The notes below the pieces were generated by a model. That model was not told where the DNA came from and made no database searches. It worked only from the letters and a program-made list of their open reading frames with translations. From NCBI RefSeq assembly GCF_039536245.1, contig NZ_BAAAYN010000017.1, forward strand, positions 309,801-373,800: a stretch of DNA of 64,000 nt, given 5' to 3'. Below are positions 17,126 through 25,167 of the stretch, in pieces (within the stretch, counting starts at the first letter, position 1; every line of letters begins with the position of its first letter). This DNA is from Cryptosporangium minutisporangium (GTDB lineage Bacteria > Actinomycetota > Actinomycetes > Mycobacteriales > Cryptosporangiaceae). The translations under genes and the position numbers were made by a program.

Positions 17126-17537
17126 CGCGTCGCCGGAGGCACCGCGCCGCTGGCGTCGATTAGGAGTGATTCGTTCAACGGAACCGACACGACGTCCTGG
17201 TGATTGCATCGGGAGTTGCGGCGGACAAAGCACGAGGGACCGGAACAGCTACGGTCACACCGCTCCCTTGCGACCGCGCCAGACGGCGCGCTGTCGCTCG
17301 AACCCGGGCACTCGTACGCCTGCGTCAGGCGTCGCGGCGTTGTCGCGCTTGGTTGGAAGGCACGGCATCGAGCTGAATGTCGAACGAAGCTGGTCGAGGC
17401 GCGGTGGCGCGGGCGGTGGGGCTCGGTGTCGGCGGCGCCGGGGGTGGGGGCGGGCTGACCGTGACGGTGATGCTGCCGCTGACCGCCTGACGGCCCGCCC
17501 ATGGGTGGGTGCCGCGTCCTACGAGCTGACCGGAGCT
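17126..17537. other. Gene-poor stretch with a decayed kinase fragment
   Basis: No intact gene is convincing in these 412 bases between the Ser/Thr kinase and vsr. Near the right end is a short segment matching the end of a histidine kinase (see the pseudogene entry). The stretch marks the left border of the defence island. Confidence 0.5.
17415..17490 (+). pseudogene. Remnant of a histidine kinase C-terminus, frameshifted
   Basis: One frame reads WGSVSAAPGVGAG and stops; a shift of one base continues as GLTVTVMLPLTA and stop. Put together this closely mirrors the end of the intact kinase at 13884-15005 (GGSVSATPGLEGGLVVTVVLPLAA). It looks like the tail of a HATPase domain with a one-base deletion and no body. 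Probably a leftover from rearrangement or island insertion. Confidence 0.45.
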
Positions 17538-18041
17538 TCAGTCCTCAGACCGCGACGATTCCGCGTTCCGGGTTATCCCGGCCCGAACGGCAGTGTGGGA
17601 CTGTCCGGCCCGTCGCCGCGCTTGTTCGATCACTGCCTGGATGCGCTCAGCCGCCTCGGTCGGGTCTTCGTGCTCCCAAATCCGGACGACGGTCCAGCCG
17701 TGCTCGGCAATCAATCGGTCGGTCTCCGCGTCTCGTTCGCGGTTGCGGCGTACCTTCTCGGCCCAGAAGGTCGCGTTGGTCTTGGCGACGGTGTGGTGCT
17801 GCGGGCATCCGTGCCAGAAGCAGCCGTCTAGGAAGATCGCGACGCGGGCCTTGGTGAAGACAAGGTCGGCAGTCCGGCGCAGACCTGCTACGGGCCGAGT
17901 GTTGACGCGGTAGCGCATGCCGCGGGCGTGAACCGCCCGGCGCAGCGCCAACTCGGGGTTCGTATCGCGAGACTTGTTCGCCTGCATGCTGGCGCGGTTG
18001 CCTGGGCTGGACGCCCACGATGCCCCAGCTCGCGGAGTCAT
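17538..18041 (-). CDS. vsr: Very short patch repair endonuclease (Vsr)
   Basis: A 167-residue Vsr family nuclease. It starts with an extension of about 25 residues, then DTNPELALRRAVHARGMRYR, the TADLVF strand and IFLDGCFWHGCPQHH, which holds the catalytic Asp (about 72), His and zinc-binding Cys. FWAEKVRRNRERD and the closing WEHE follow. Vsr nicks 5' of the T in T:G mismatches that arise when 5-methylcytosine deaminates, so its partner is the cytosine methyltransferase at the head of the operon. Its ATG overlaps the TGA of the DUF6339-like gene. The C-terminal tail of about 20 residues (HTAVRAGITRNAESS) is extra. Confidence 0.93.
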   Translation of the reverse strand: MTPRAGASWASSPGNRASMQANKSRDTNPELALRRAVHARGMRYRVNTRPVAGLRRTADLVFTKARVAIFLDGCFWHGCPQHHTVAKTNATFWAEKVRRNRERDAETDRLIAEHGWTVVRIWEHEDPTEAAERIQAVIEQARRRAGQSHTAVRAGITRNAESSRSED

Positions 18042-18826
18042 GGGTTAGCCGTCCCGCGGGTCTGGTCGAGCGCCTTGACCGAGTCGCGAACCAGCTCATC
18101 GACACGCGCCTGAAGCTGCTCCTCGTGCAGCGCCATGAAGAGCGTGAATGGCAGCAGACGTCTGACGCGCTTGGTGACGTCCCTGATCACTCGGCGACGA
18201 GCAATGTGAGGGGGCGTCAAGTCGGGGTTCGTGACGGCGCGGGCGAGCGCTCGGGCGAGCGCTGGTCGTCCGCCGATACTCCGACGTTCGAAGATCTGGT
18301 TGAGGTCTGACTCACTCAGACGCGCGAGCAGGGTGCAGTCGGCCCGGCCGTCGGTTGTCGGCGTGGCTAGAGTGAACGCCTGCCACCAGAGTCGGCCGAG
18401 GGCATGGCGTGTGATGTCGGTGCAGATCCATCTCTGCTCATTGGTAGCGCTGGGCCAACGCCATGCAACAACGTCGGGAATGACCTGGATAGCGAGGAAG
18501 GTCCACAGGTCCCTCGCACTCGCTTCGGCCGGTTCCAAGCGCATCTGGTCGACCATGACGGACGCCAGAGTGCGGTCCGCCGCGGTCCGGTCGGTGTCAG
18601 TGGCGGTCCCCGGGTAGCCATGGGCCATGACTGCGTCCCGGAACCTACCGGCCAGCCGGTCGAGGTGTTCGGAAGCAGCGGGTACACCCCCGGTCGCCGC
18701 GAAGTACATGTCGGGGTGTCGCGGTTCAGCACCGTCTCGAAGCTCGTCGATGTTCCGACCCGTGAACTGAGACAGGCGAGCTCGGGCGGCGAGAGGCGTC
18801 AAGCGGGGATAGAGCAGGAGCGTCAT
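18038..18826 (-). CDS. DUF6339-like protein, defence island component
   Basis: A 262-residue, mostly helical soluble protein without recognised catalytic motifs. Recognisable stretches are LYPRLTPLAARARLSQF at the start, DLWTFLAIQVIPDVVAWRWP in the middle and the basic segment PPHIARRRVIRDVTKRVRRL near the end. It resembles proteins annotated as DUF6339, seen beside cytosine methyltransferases, GHKL ATPases and Z1 proteins. Aromatic and basic residues could suit nucleic-acid or partner binding, but this is inference. ATG 18826 overlaps the preceding stop by 4 nt, and its own TGA overlaps the vsr start. Translational coupling suggests it is a fixed subunit. Confidence 0.6.
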   Translation of the reverse strand: MTLLLYPRLTPLAARARLSQFTGRNIDELRDGAEPRHPDMYFAATGGVPAASEHLDRLAGRFRDAVMAHGYPGTATDTDRTAADRTLASVMVDQMRLEPAEASARDLWTFLAIQVIPDVVAWRWPSATNEQRWICTDITRHALGRLWWQAFTLATPTTDGRADCTLLARLSESDLNQIFERRSIGGRPALARALARAVTNPDLTPPHIARRRVIRDVTKRVRRLLPFTLFMALHEEQLQARVDELVRDSVKALDQTRGTANP

Positions 18827-19737
18827 GACGCACCGTCGGGTGTGGCGCGGCGCAGAGCGCCTTGGAGGCGTGCAGCGAACTCCCCGGGACGTTCGGCGCG
18901 TTGCGCCGCGAGGGTCTGATGTGGTTCGCCGGGGAAGAGGGACTCCAGCGCGATGGCGAGGCTGGCGCCGAAGCTGTCGGGCTCGACGACGCAGTGGGGA
19001 AGGGCCTCCAGCCAATCTGGTCGTAGCAGGACGAGGTCGACTAGTTGTCGGGTGACGTCATGACGCATCTCGTCGAGGAGCCGCTGCTGAGCTGGCGTGG
19101 GAGCGGCTGCCCGCACCGCAGCATTAACCAGTTCCTTGTCGGCGGCGTTGAGATACAGCCGGAGCCCGCCCATGACTGGCATGTCGGGGTCCGGCGGAGT
19201 CTGTAGATACCAACGGGCGGCCGGGTCGATTCCGGCGCCCGTGAAGTCACAGACGCTGATCGGGAACATCGCGTCATCGCCTTGGAGACGGGTGGTCATG
19301 ACGTCATCGAGAAGGATCTCGCCGGCGCGGGAAGCGATGAAGCTTTGCGGGTCGGAGGAGTCGACGGCGACAACGACGGCCGTGCGCAGCACAAGCGAGC
19401 CACCGAGATTCGTTCCGGCGATGCGTCCGGTGAGCGTGTGTGTCGAGGCCGCAATGAGATCGTCGACGTGACCGAGGAGCCCAGAGAGCTGCGAGGCGGT
19501 GGCCGTCCACTCGCAGACACATGCCAGCTCCGTCTCAGGTGGGAGTCCGGCGTGCTGCAGCAGGGCGGGAGCGTCGACTTTGACATCTCGAGTTAGGTGC
19601 AAGTCGGTCTGGTAATCCCAGGCGGCCACCGTCGCGGGCAGCGAGACGGGTACGCCGTCCGCGCCGAAGGACTGCCACGGCGTGAAGGTGATACAGGTCG
19701 CCGGAGGCCTCAGGTAGGGGTAGACAGGCGCGCTCAT
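18823..19737 (-). CDS. Uncharacterised defence island protein
   Basis: A 304-residue soluble protein I cannot assign to a named family. The first 200 residues look alpha/beta with regular strands (LACVCEWTATASQLSGLLG, LGGSLVLRTAVVVAVD, GGLRLYLNAADKELVNAA). The last 100 are helical with DWLEALPHCVVEPDSFGAS and ALESLFPGEPHQTLAAQRA. The pattern recalls a protein that reads out or bridges the ATPase, but no catalytic motif is visible. It lies exactly between the GHKL ATPase and the DUF6339-like gene with ATGA overlaps on both sides, so it is expected at fixed ratio with them. Confidence 0.6.
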   Translation of the reverse strand: MSAPVYPYLRPPATCITFTPWQSFGADGVPVSLPATVAAWDYQTDLHLTRDVKVDAPALLQHAGLPPETELACVCEWTATASQLSGLLGHVDDLIAASTHTLTGRIAGTNLGGSLVLRTAVVVAVDSSDPQSFIASRAGEILLDDVMTTRLQGDDAMFPISVCDFTGAGIDPAARWYLQTPPDPDMPVMGGLRLYLNAADKELVNAAVRAAAPTPAQQRLLDEMRHDVTRQLVDLVLLRPDWLEALPHCVVEPDSFGASLAIALESLFPGEPHQTLAAQRAERPGEFAARLQGALRRATPDGAS

Positions 19738-21563
19738 GCCTTATCTCTCTCGCCAGCCACCAATTCAAGGCTGACCGAGACCTGGGTGGCGGCGCCGGAC
19801 ACTGGTCGAACCACGACCGTCCACCGGCGCGGGTCCGACGGGCGAACTTGAGTGTGGTCGCCCAGCACACGCGCGCCGTCGGATTGGAGTTCGACGACAC
19901 GCGGCCGGGGCGCACCGGTCGGTGGTTCCGTTTCGTTTCCGACGTCGAGGGCTACGACGGCGTCGGCGGTGAGCACTAGCGTCTCCGTGGTCTCTGCGAC
20001 GTCGACTACGGTCACGATGAGCGGTTGCCCATCGACGATCGCCATCGTCGGGGCTTGAACTACCGACACTTTGGGCCTTCGGCCGCGACCGCCACCGGGT
20101 GCGTTGCCTCGCGTCGTGATGGCCTCAGATGTCACGCCGGTGGGTGCGACCAGGACGCCAAGGCGTTGTGAGAGATGTCCCAGCGGCGGTTGCGTCATTA
20201 CCGACACTGCACCGACGGATGCTGCGGCGATGTCGGCGAGCCGCGTGCGGATACCTCGGAGGGCGGCGTCGACTGTGCGGCGGTCAGAATCTGGTAGGCC
20301 CTGAGTAACCCATGCGTCATGGGTGGGAGGCTCGGCCGCGGCGAACGACTCGTCGGAGGCCCGACTGCTCCGGAACACAGCTCCGTACTGCTGATCGTCA
20401 GCGGGCAGGACGGGGCCTTCGAGATACGTGACGACAAGGCCTGCCTGTCTCATCAGGGCACAGTGCCTGGCTGGGCCGCTAAACGGTGCAGCGATGTCGC
20501 GCCAGTCGCGCTTGGTCGGGGCGAGCGCGGAAGTGGCGTGAAAGGAACCGATGTCGAGGGGTGTCGGCCGCCGTCTTGTGATCGACTTGCCATCGCCAGC
20601 GTTGATCGCCTTGAGAGATGTGACGAACGGCCACAGCCTCGGCACAGACACAGGGTCGGGAACCTCAATGGTTCGACTGGCGGTAACGACTCGGCACTCC
20701 ATGGCCGGTTGCCCCCCGTCGGGGGTAGCGAGCAACGGCCACAGATTCCACAGCATCGCCGAGGCGATGAAGTCGGCGCCGTGCTCCACGTCGCGAACTG
20801 GGGCCTCGTCGTCGGCGTTCCCGAGGTCGCTTCCGAGGTCAGCACCGACGATGACGATGTCGGTACCGAGGGCGTCTGGTCCTTCGAAGCACGGCAAACC
20901 GAGACCGTCGGCAATCGCGTCGGCGTCGTCGTCGAGTAGTGGGTCGAGAACACCGTCCCTAACGGTTCCCCACCAGTGACGTCCCGTGAATGGGACACCG
21001 TCGGCCTGAAATCTGTGCCCGAGAGCGACACCGATCAGCCGACTCTGTACTCGTCCCTGCCATCTGCATCGGGACCGGACCAGGACGACGCCTACCGAGC
21101 TGGTGGTGAATAGGATGCCTTTACCGAAGCCGTACGTCCCGCCGCCGAACTCTTTGTCCCGCGGCTCGCCGATGTTGCGAATCAAATTTACGAAATCCGG
21201 TTCGTCGCCCAGTTCGTCGGCGCGGAGCGGCCCACCGAGCCCAGTGGTGTGACGGTCGGAGACGGTCAGCATCACGGTCGACTCGCTGGATAGACACGCT
21301 TCCAAGCCGAGCGAAGCGTCGCCTGCGGGCTCGGGTAGGAGGATCTCGCGCCAACGTCCGCGGGCATCGGCGTCGAGCGTATTGAGAGTGATGGTGAAGT
21401 CGACGGGATGCTCGCCGCTGCGCGCGTCAGCGCTGTTCTGGGCGGCTTCGCGGACGAGTACATCAAGCGAGTCGAGACGCGGGGTGCCGAGTTGCCTGCG
21501 GATTCCCTCGGATGCGGCGGATCCTTCCGGCGCGAACCGTTGCGACCACCATTGTGGCGTCAC
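19734..21563 (-). CDS. MORC/MutL-like GHKL ATPase of the defence island
   Basis: The gene starts at GTG 21563, which overlaps the TGA of the PD-(D/E)XK gene; this gives 609 residues. GHKL motifs are clear: REAAQNSADA at 38-47 (N box with catalytic Glu and Mg-binding Asn), SDRHTTGLGGP at about 102-112 (the DxGxG motif) and FGGGTYGFGKG at 139-149 (ATP lid). This is the pattern of MORC and MutL/Hsp90-type ATPases that dimerise on ATP binding and can clamp DNA. The middle (150-400) would be the S5-like transducer. The C-terminal 130 residues are beta-rich (VSVVQAPTMAIVDGQPLIVT, ending VSVSLELVAGERDKA), perhaps an Ig-like or target-binding domain. Confidence 0.85.
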   Translation of the reverse strand: MTPQWWSQRFAPEGSAASEGIRRQLGTPRLDSLDVLVREAAQNSADARSGEHPVDFTITLNTLDADARGRWREILLPEPAGDASLGLEACLSSESTVMLTVSDRHTTGLGGPLRADELGDEPDFVNLIRNIGEPRDKEFGGGTYGFGKGILFTTSSVGVVLVRSRCRWQGRVQSRLIGVALGHRFQADGVPFTGRHWWGTVRDGVLDPLLDDDADAIADGLGLPCFEGPDALGTDIVIVGADLGSDLGNADDEAPVRDVEHGADFIASAMLWNLWPLLATPDGGQPAMECRVVTASRTIEVPDPVSVPRLWPFVTSLKAINAGDGKSITRRRPTPLDIGSFHATSALAPTKRDWRDIAAPFSGPARHCALMRQAGLVVTYLEGPVLPADDQQYGAVFRSSRASDESFAAAEPPTHDAWVTQGLPDSDRRTVDAALRGIRTRLADIAAASVGAVSVMTQPPLGHLSQRLGVLVAPTGVTSEAITTRGNAPGGGRGRRPKVSVVQAPTMAIVDGQPLIVTVVDVAETTETLVLTADAVVALDVGNETEPPTGAPRPRVVELQSDGARVLGDHTQVRPSDPRRWTVVVRPVSGAATQVSVSLELVAGERDKA

Positions 21564-22555
21564 GACAGGTCCCCGGTACAAATGAGCCTCGCAGCGCCGC
21601 CTGCGGTGGCGTGCGGGGTGAGGCCGGCAAGGTCGAGGTCGTACCGGACGGCGACTACCTCGGTCGGTACGGCGGCGAAGGAGTTCACGTCCAAGCGAGG
21701 GAACACGGGGTCGATCTTCCATGCGTACAGAGCCGACTGAGTGAATTTGCGCGCACGGTAACGGTCGGCTTCGGCGTGTACGTATCCGGCCTTGGCGAGT
21801 TGTCGCCCCAAGCCAGCCAGATCGCCGATGGTCCGCTCCAACGCCTCTACCAATTCGGGTAGCGACACGCCGTCGGCGGCCGCCTCGAGTCGCACCACTG
21901 CGAGGACGAGCTCGTGGCCCGGGCCGACGTGCAGTTGATCGAGGCCATGAATCGTCACCGTGGAGCCGCGGGAGCCGACGGTCTTCACCTCGACGCATCG
22001 TCCGCCGAGCGTGAAGTCGTGGACCGCCCGGTCCGGGCCAGTCCACAGGCGGTCGACGAGGCCGACGAGGCCGGCCTCGGCGAGCAACTGCAGAATCAGC
22101 AGCTCACCGATCAGTCCGCGTAATTCTCCTTCACGGAGCACGCCACCACTGGGGCGTAGCAATTCCCGCCATTGCTGCAAGACCCGTGCTACGACCTCGC
22201 CGACCACCGCAGGGGCATCGGCGACGCCCTCGACCAACGCGACGATCATCTCGTCGAAGACGTCGAACAGGTCAGGACGGTGGCAGACGACGTCGACGTA
22301 GCGGCGTCGGTGGCCGTCGATGATCAACGGGCGGGTGTCCACTCGCACGTGCGCCGACTTGCCGTCCTCGACGGTGGCGTGGTCTTCGCTGATTGGAAGG
22401 AGCAGATGGTGGTCGCCCCGGCTGTCAAGACCCAACGCGGCCGGCCCTGATTGGGTGGAAACCGGGAGGTCGAGGGTGGCGATGGTGCCCTCGGGTCGGC
22501 GCGTTGCGAGGAGCCTCCATCCGATCCGAACCGTCGACGCGATATCGTCGTTCAC
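21560..22555 (-). CDS. PD-(D/E)XK motif protein (DUF4420-like nuclease)
   Basis: A 331-residue protein with the REase-fold core RGLIGELLILQLL, then an aspartate in VHDFTLGG (180) and CVEVKTVGS (Glu 189, Lys 191), the D...ExK catalytic triad pattern. This matches the PD-(D/E)XK motif/DUF4420 family, the putative DNA-cutting subunit found in Z1/MORC-type systems. The N-terminal third is beta-rich and may recognise DNA or a partner. It overlaps the Z1 stop by ATGA and is overlapped by the ATPase GTG start. Cleavage specificity cannot be read from sequence. Confidence 0.85.
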   Translation of the reverse strand: MNDDIASTVRIGWRLLATRRPEGTIATLDLPVSTQSGPAALGLDSRGDHHLLLPISEDHATVEDGKSAHVRVDTRPLIIDGHRRRYVDVVCHRPDLFDVFDEMIVALVEGVADAPAVVGEVVARVLQQWRELLRPSGGVLREGELRGLIGELLILQLLAEAGLVGLVDRLWTGPDRAVHDFTLGGRCVEVKTVGSRGSTVTIHGLDQLHVGPGHELVLAVVRLEAAADGVSLPELVEALERTIGDLAGLGRQLAKAGYVHAEADRYRARKFTQSALYAWKIDPVFPRLDVNSFAAVPTEVVAVRYDLDLAGLTPHATAGGAARLICTGDLS

Positions 22556-25125
22556 GCCTCGTCCTCGGACAGGGCGGCACGCTCCTCTTCGGCGTCTTCT
22601 GCGTCGGTCGGCTGGTCTTGCGGGTTAACGGCTATATAGCTGACGTTGGGCACCCAGTCGTCGGCAGTACCTGGGAAGACGAGCGCCATACCCAGGACGT
22701 GCTCGACTGCCTGGAGTGGGTCACGAGTCTGTTCGTTGCCCTCGTCCGGAGGAGAGTCCTTTGCGATCGGATACAGCAGCAACAGGCCCTGCATGCGATG
22801 GCGGGGGTCGCGGTCGCGGCTGACCATGAGGTCGGCCTCGGCCATTCGACGGGCCGTCGCGGGCGGGATATCCAGGTCGATGACGCGGTGTTCCTTGCTC
22901 ATCAGCGTCTTGATGTCGGCCTTGTCACCTCCGGTGTCCTTGAGTTTTGACCGGTTCACCGTGCCGACTACGACGCCGGATGCAAAGGTCACCAGGTGCT
23001 TCTCGTCCGTGTCCGGAGGTGACCCGACAACGGCGACGCTCCAAGAGAGCAGGGCCGGATCGGACTGGCGGTTCTCCTTACGGATGTACTTGGTAATGAG
23101 GGCGTCGTTGAGGTCCGGCGAGTCCTCGTGCACGTGATACGACTTGAGGAACGCCAACACATGTTCGACGTCGACTTCCCGCAGCAGCACCTCGCCGCCC
23201 GCCACCTCAACGGCTGCACCGTCGTTGATCGCGGCCTGCACGAGATCCCTGCCAGCCTGCAGGTTCTCATACAGCCACTTCTCGTCGTGCTCGCGGAAAT
23301 AGCGGGTCTGTACCCGTCGACCGCCGTACGACGCGTAGGCGATTCGCGCGGCACCCATCTTCGCCGTGACATTGAGCACGGGGTGCGTACGAATGCGGAC
23401 GCCGACGTCACGAGGACTGAGGTCCTGCTCCTCGTATCGTTCGATGTCCAAGCGGATCTCGTGCTCGACGACGGCCAGGTGGCGAAACCAGGAACGTAGC
23501 CGTTGCGTCATCCAGATCCGCGGCAGATCCTCGTATCCGGGTCGGTAGCCGAACCAGCGACCCATCTGCAGCAGGGTGTCGTAGGTTGACGCCGACCGTA
23601 CGAAAAAGCTGGCTACGAGCCCTTCCAGCGTCAGCCCTCGCGAGAGAGTATTGCCGCCGACGGCGATAGCGGTGACGGGCGGGCCGGAGTAGTTCAGGCG
23701 GTCCTTGCTCCGGCAGTTGTCCAGCACGATCGTGGTGTCCTGAACGACTTGCCGCAGTACCGGCAGCAGGGTGTCGAAGTCAACGTGCGGATACCCTCCC
23801 AGGGGCACTCTGCCCTGCTCGTCCTGCCACTGCTTTGCTAGAGAGTCGAGGAGCGTCTGATCGAAGGCCGTTAGACCGGTCAGCACTCGAGAACGAAAGC
23901 CCTCAAGAACCGGGCGGAACGCTTCGTGGACTGCCGTTGTCATGCTGGTATGCACCAGCATCGTCGAGTGTCCCGAGTCGCGTCGAAGGCGCCGTACCGC
24001 TGTGGCGAGCCAGAAGTACCGAACGGCGTCTCGAAGCGAGTCAGTCAAATCCGGTGCGAAGCCGACCGCTGCGGCCCGGGTAGCCGGACGCAGCGACGGC
24101 ACCTCGTCGTCGCCGATGATGCGCACCATGTCGTAGCCGTCCAGCTCGGCGCCTCGAGCCTCGCCCTCCGCCGCGTCGCGACCGAAGATCGACTCTGCAC
24201 CGAAATAGCCCTGCTGTCGCGGCAGGCTGACGATGAACGACTCGGGGTACAGGTCGTCGGCGTTCGGGTCGATCAGCACGTTCGCGAATGGTGTCGCCGT
24301 GTAGCCGAGGTAGGTCGCCCTGGGGAACAGGCTGAGGAGCTCAAGGATCTTGGGGTTGATCTGCTTAGTATCGACGCTGGCCTGATCGGCCTCGTCGTCG
24401 ACGATAAGAGCCGGGATATTCGCCAGCACGGGTCGAGCGGCTTTCAACCAGGTGATCAGCTTCGTCAGGACGGTGTGCCACTTCTTCACCACGAACACGG
24501 CCACCTTCTGACCGTTGGGCTGTAGCAGGGACACGGCCTTCTGCGTCGGGCGCTGAAAATCACGCTCGACGTCAGTCATCTCGATCCAGCCGCCCTGGTT
24601 GAGATCGAACAGCTCCCTCTTGAGCCGCTGCTGGGTCTGCATGCGCAGCCCGTTGTGAATCCCGGAAAGGATAATCACGACGCGGAACCCTACATCCGCG
24701 GCCTTACCGACCACGGCTGTGAAGTTCGTGGTCTTGCCGCTCTGCACGTGCCCGACGACAAGGCCCTTCGTGGTGAACCTAGGCTCCGCAGGGTTGTCAC
24801 CGAAGCCGATGATCTTCGACGAAACCTCGTTCAGCTCGTCGACACGGCTCTCCGGCCAGGCCTTGTCGTGGAGCAGGAACTTCTTGAATGGCGGCCAGAA
24901 CGCGTCGTTCGGCTGCGGGCCGGCGTACCATCCGTCATCGCGCCTACCCGGAGCCGCCAGAATCTTCGGCGGATAGCCATTCTTGACTTGCGTGATGCGG
25001 CGGTCGTACTCGGCGATGACCGCGTCGGCGGCTTCCGGATGCATCTGCCGGAACCGGTCGGCCGCAAGGTCCCGCCCACGCCGGTAGACTACGTCCAGGA
25101 ATGTCTCGAAGAGGGCATCGTCCAC
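22552..25125 (-). CDS. Z1 domain superfamily II helicase
   Basis: An 857-residue protein. Walker A GHVQSGKTTN is at 125-134, the DEAD-type box IVDDEADQAS at 241-250, motif III-like GYTATPFAN at 274-282 and, further on, the Z1 signature with LLQMGRWFGYRPGYEDLPRIW-like sequence near residue 520 (motif VI arginines). The first 110 residues are helical and the C-terminal third is mixed with an acidic end (DAEDAEEERAALSEDEA). Z1 proteins are SF2 ATPases linked to restriction-modification and MORC operons. The likely job is translocation on or remodelling of DNA that lacks the protective methyl mark. It starts 42 bp after the methyltransferase. Confidence 0.92.
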   Translation of the reverse strand: MDDALFETFLDVVYRRGRDLAADRFRQMHPEAADAVIAEYDRRITQVKNGYPPKILAAPGRRDDGWYAGPQPNDAFWPPFKKFLLHDKAWPESRVDELNEVSSKIIGFGDNPAEPRFTTKGLVVGHVQSGKTTNFTAVVGKAADVGFRVVIILSGIHNGLRMQTQQRLKRELFDLNQGGWIEMTDVERDFQRPTQKAVSLLQPNGQKVAVFVVKKWHTVLTKLITWLKAARPVLANIPALIVDDEADQASVDTKQINPKILELLSLFPRATYLGYTATPFANVLIDPNADDLYPESFIVSLPRQQGYFGAESIFGRDAAEGEARGAELDGYDMVRIIGDDEVPSLRPATRAAAVGFAPDLTDSLRDAVRYFWLATAVRRLRRDSGHSTMLVHTSMTTAVHEAFRPVLEGFRSRVLTGLTAFDQTLLDSLAKQWQDEQGRVPLGGYPHVDFDTLLPVLRQVVQDTTIVLDNCRSKDRLNYSGPPVTAIAVGGNTLSRGLTLEGLVASFFVRSASTYDTLLQMGRWFGYRPGYEDLPRIWMTQRLRSWFRHLAVVEHEIRLDIERYEEQDLSPRDVGVRIRTHPVLNVTAKMGAARIAYASYGGRRVQTRYFREHDEKWLYENLQAGRDLVQAAINDGAAVEVAGGEVLLREVDVEHVLAFLKSYHVHEDSPDLNDALITKYIRKENRQSDPALLSWSVAVVGSPPDTDEKHLVTFASGVVVGTVNRSKLKDTGGDKADIKTLMSKEHRVIDLDIPPATARRMAEADLMVSRDRDPRHRMQGLLLLYPIAKDSPPDEGNEQTRDPLQAVEHVLGMALVFPGTADDWVPNVSYIAVNPQDQPTDAEDAEEERAALSEDEA

Positions 25126-25167
25126 AGTCGGTCACCTTATCCGATTAGCTCCGACGCTTTTGGCTGG

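Noticed and set aside
17166-17831. 221-residue plus-strand frame antisense to vsr
   Set aside because: No start context, and it crosses a confident gene; only the short kinase-tail match inside it is retained.
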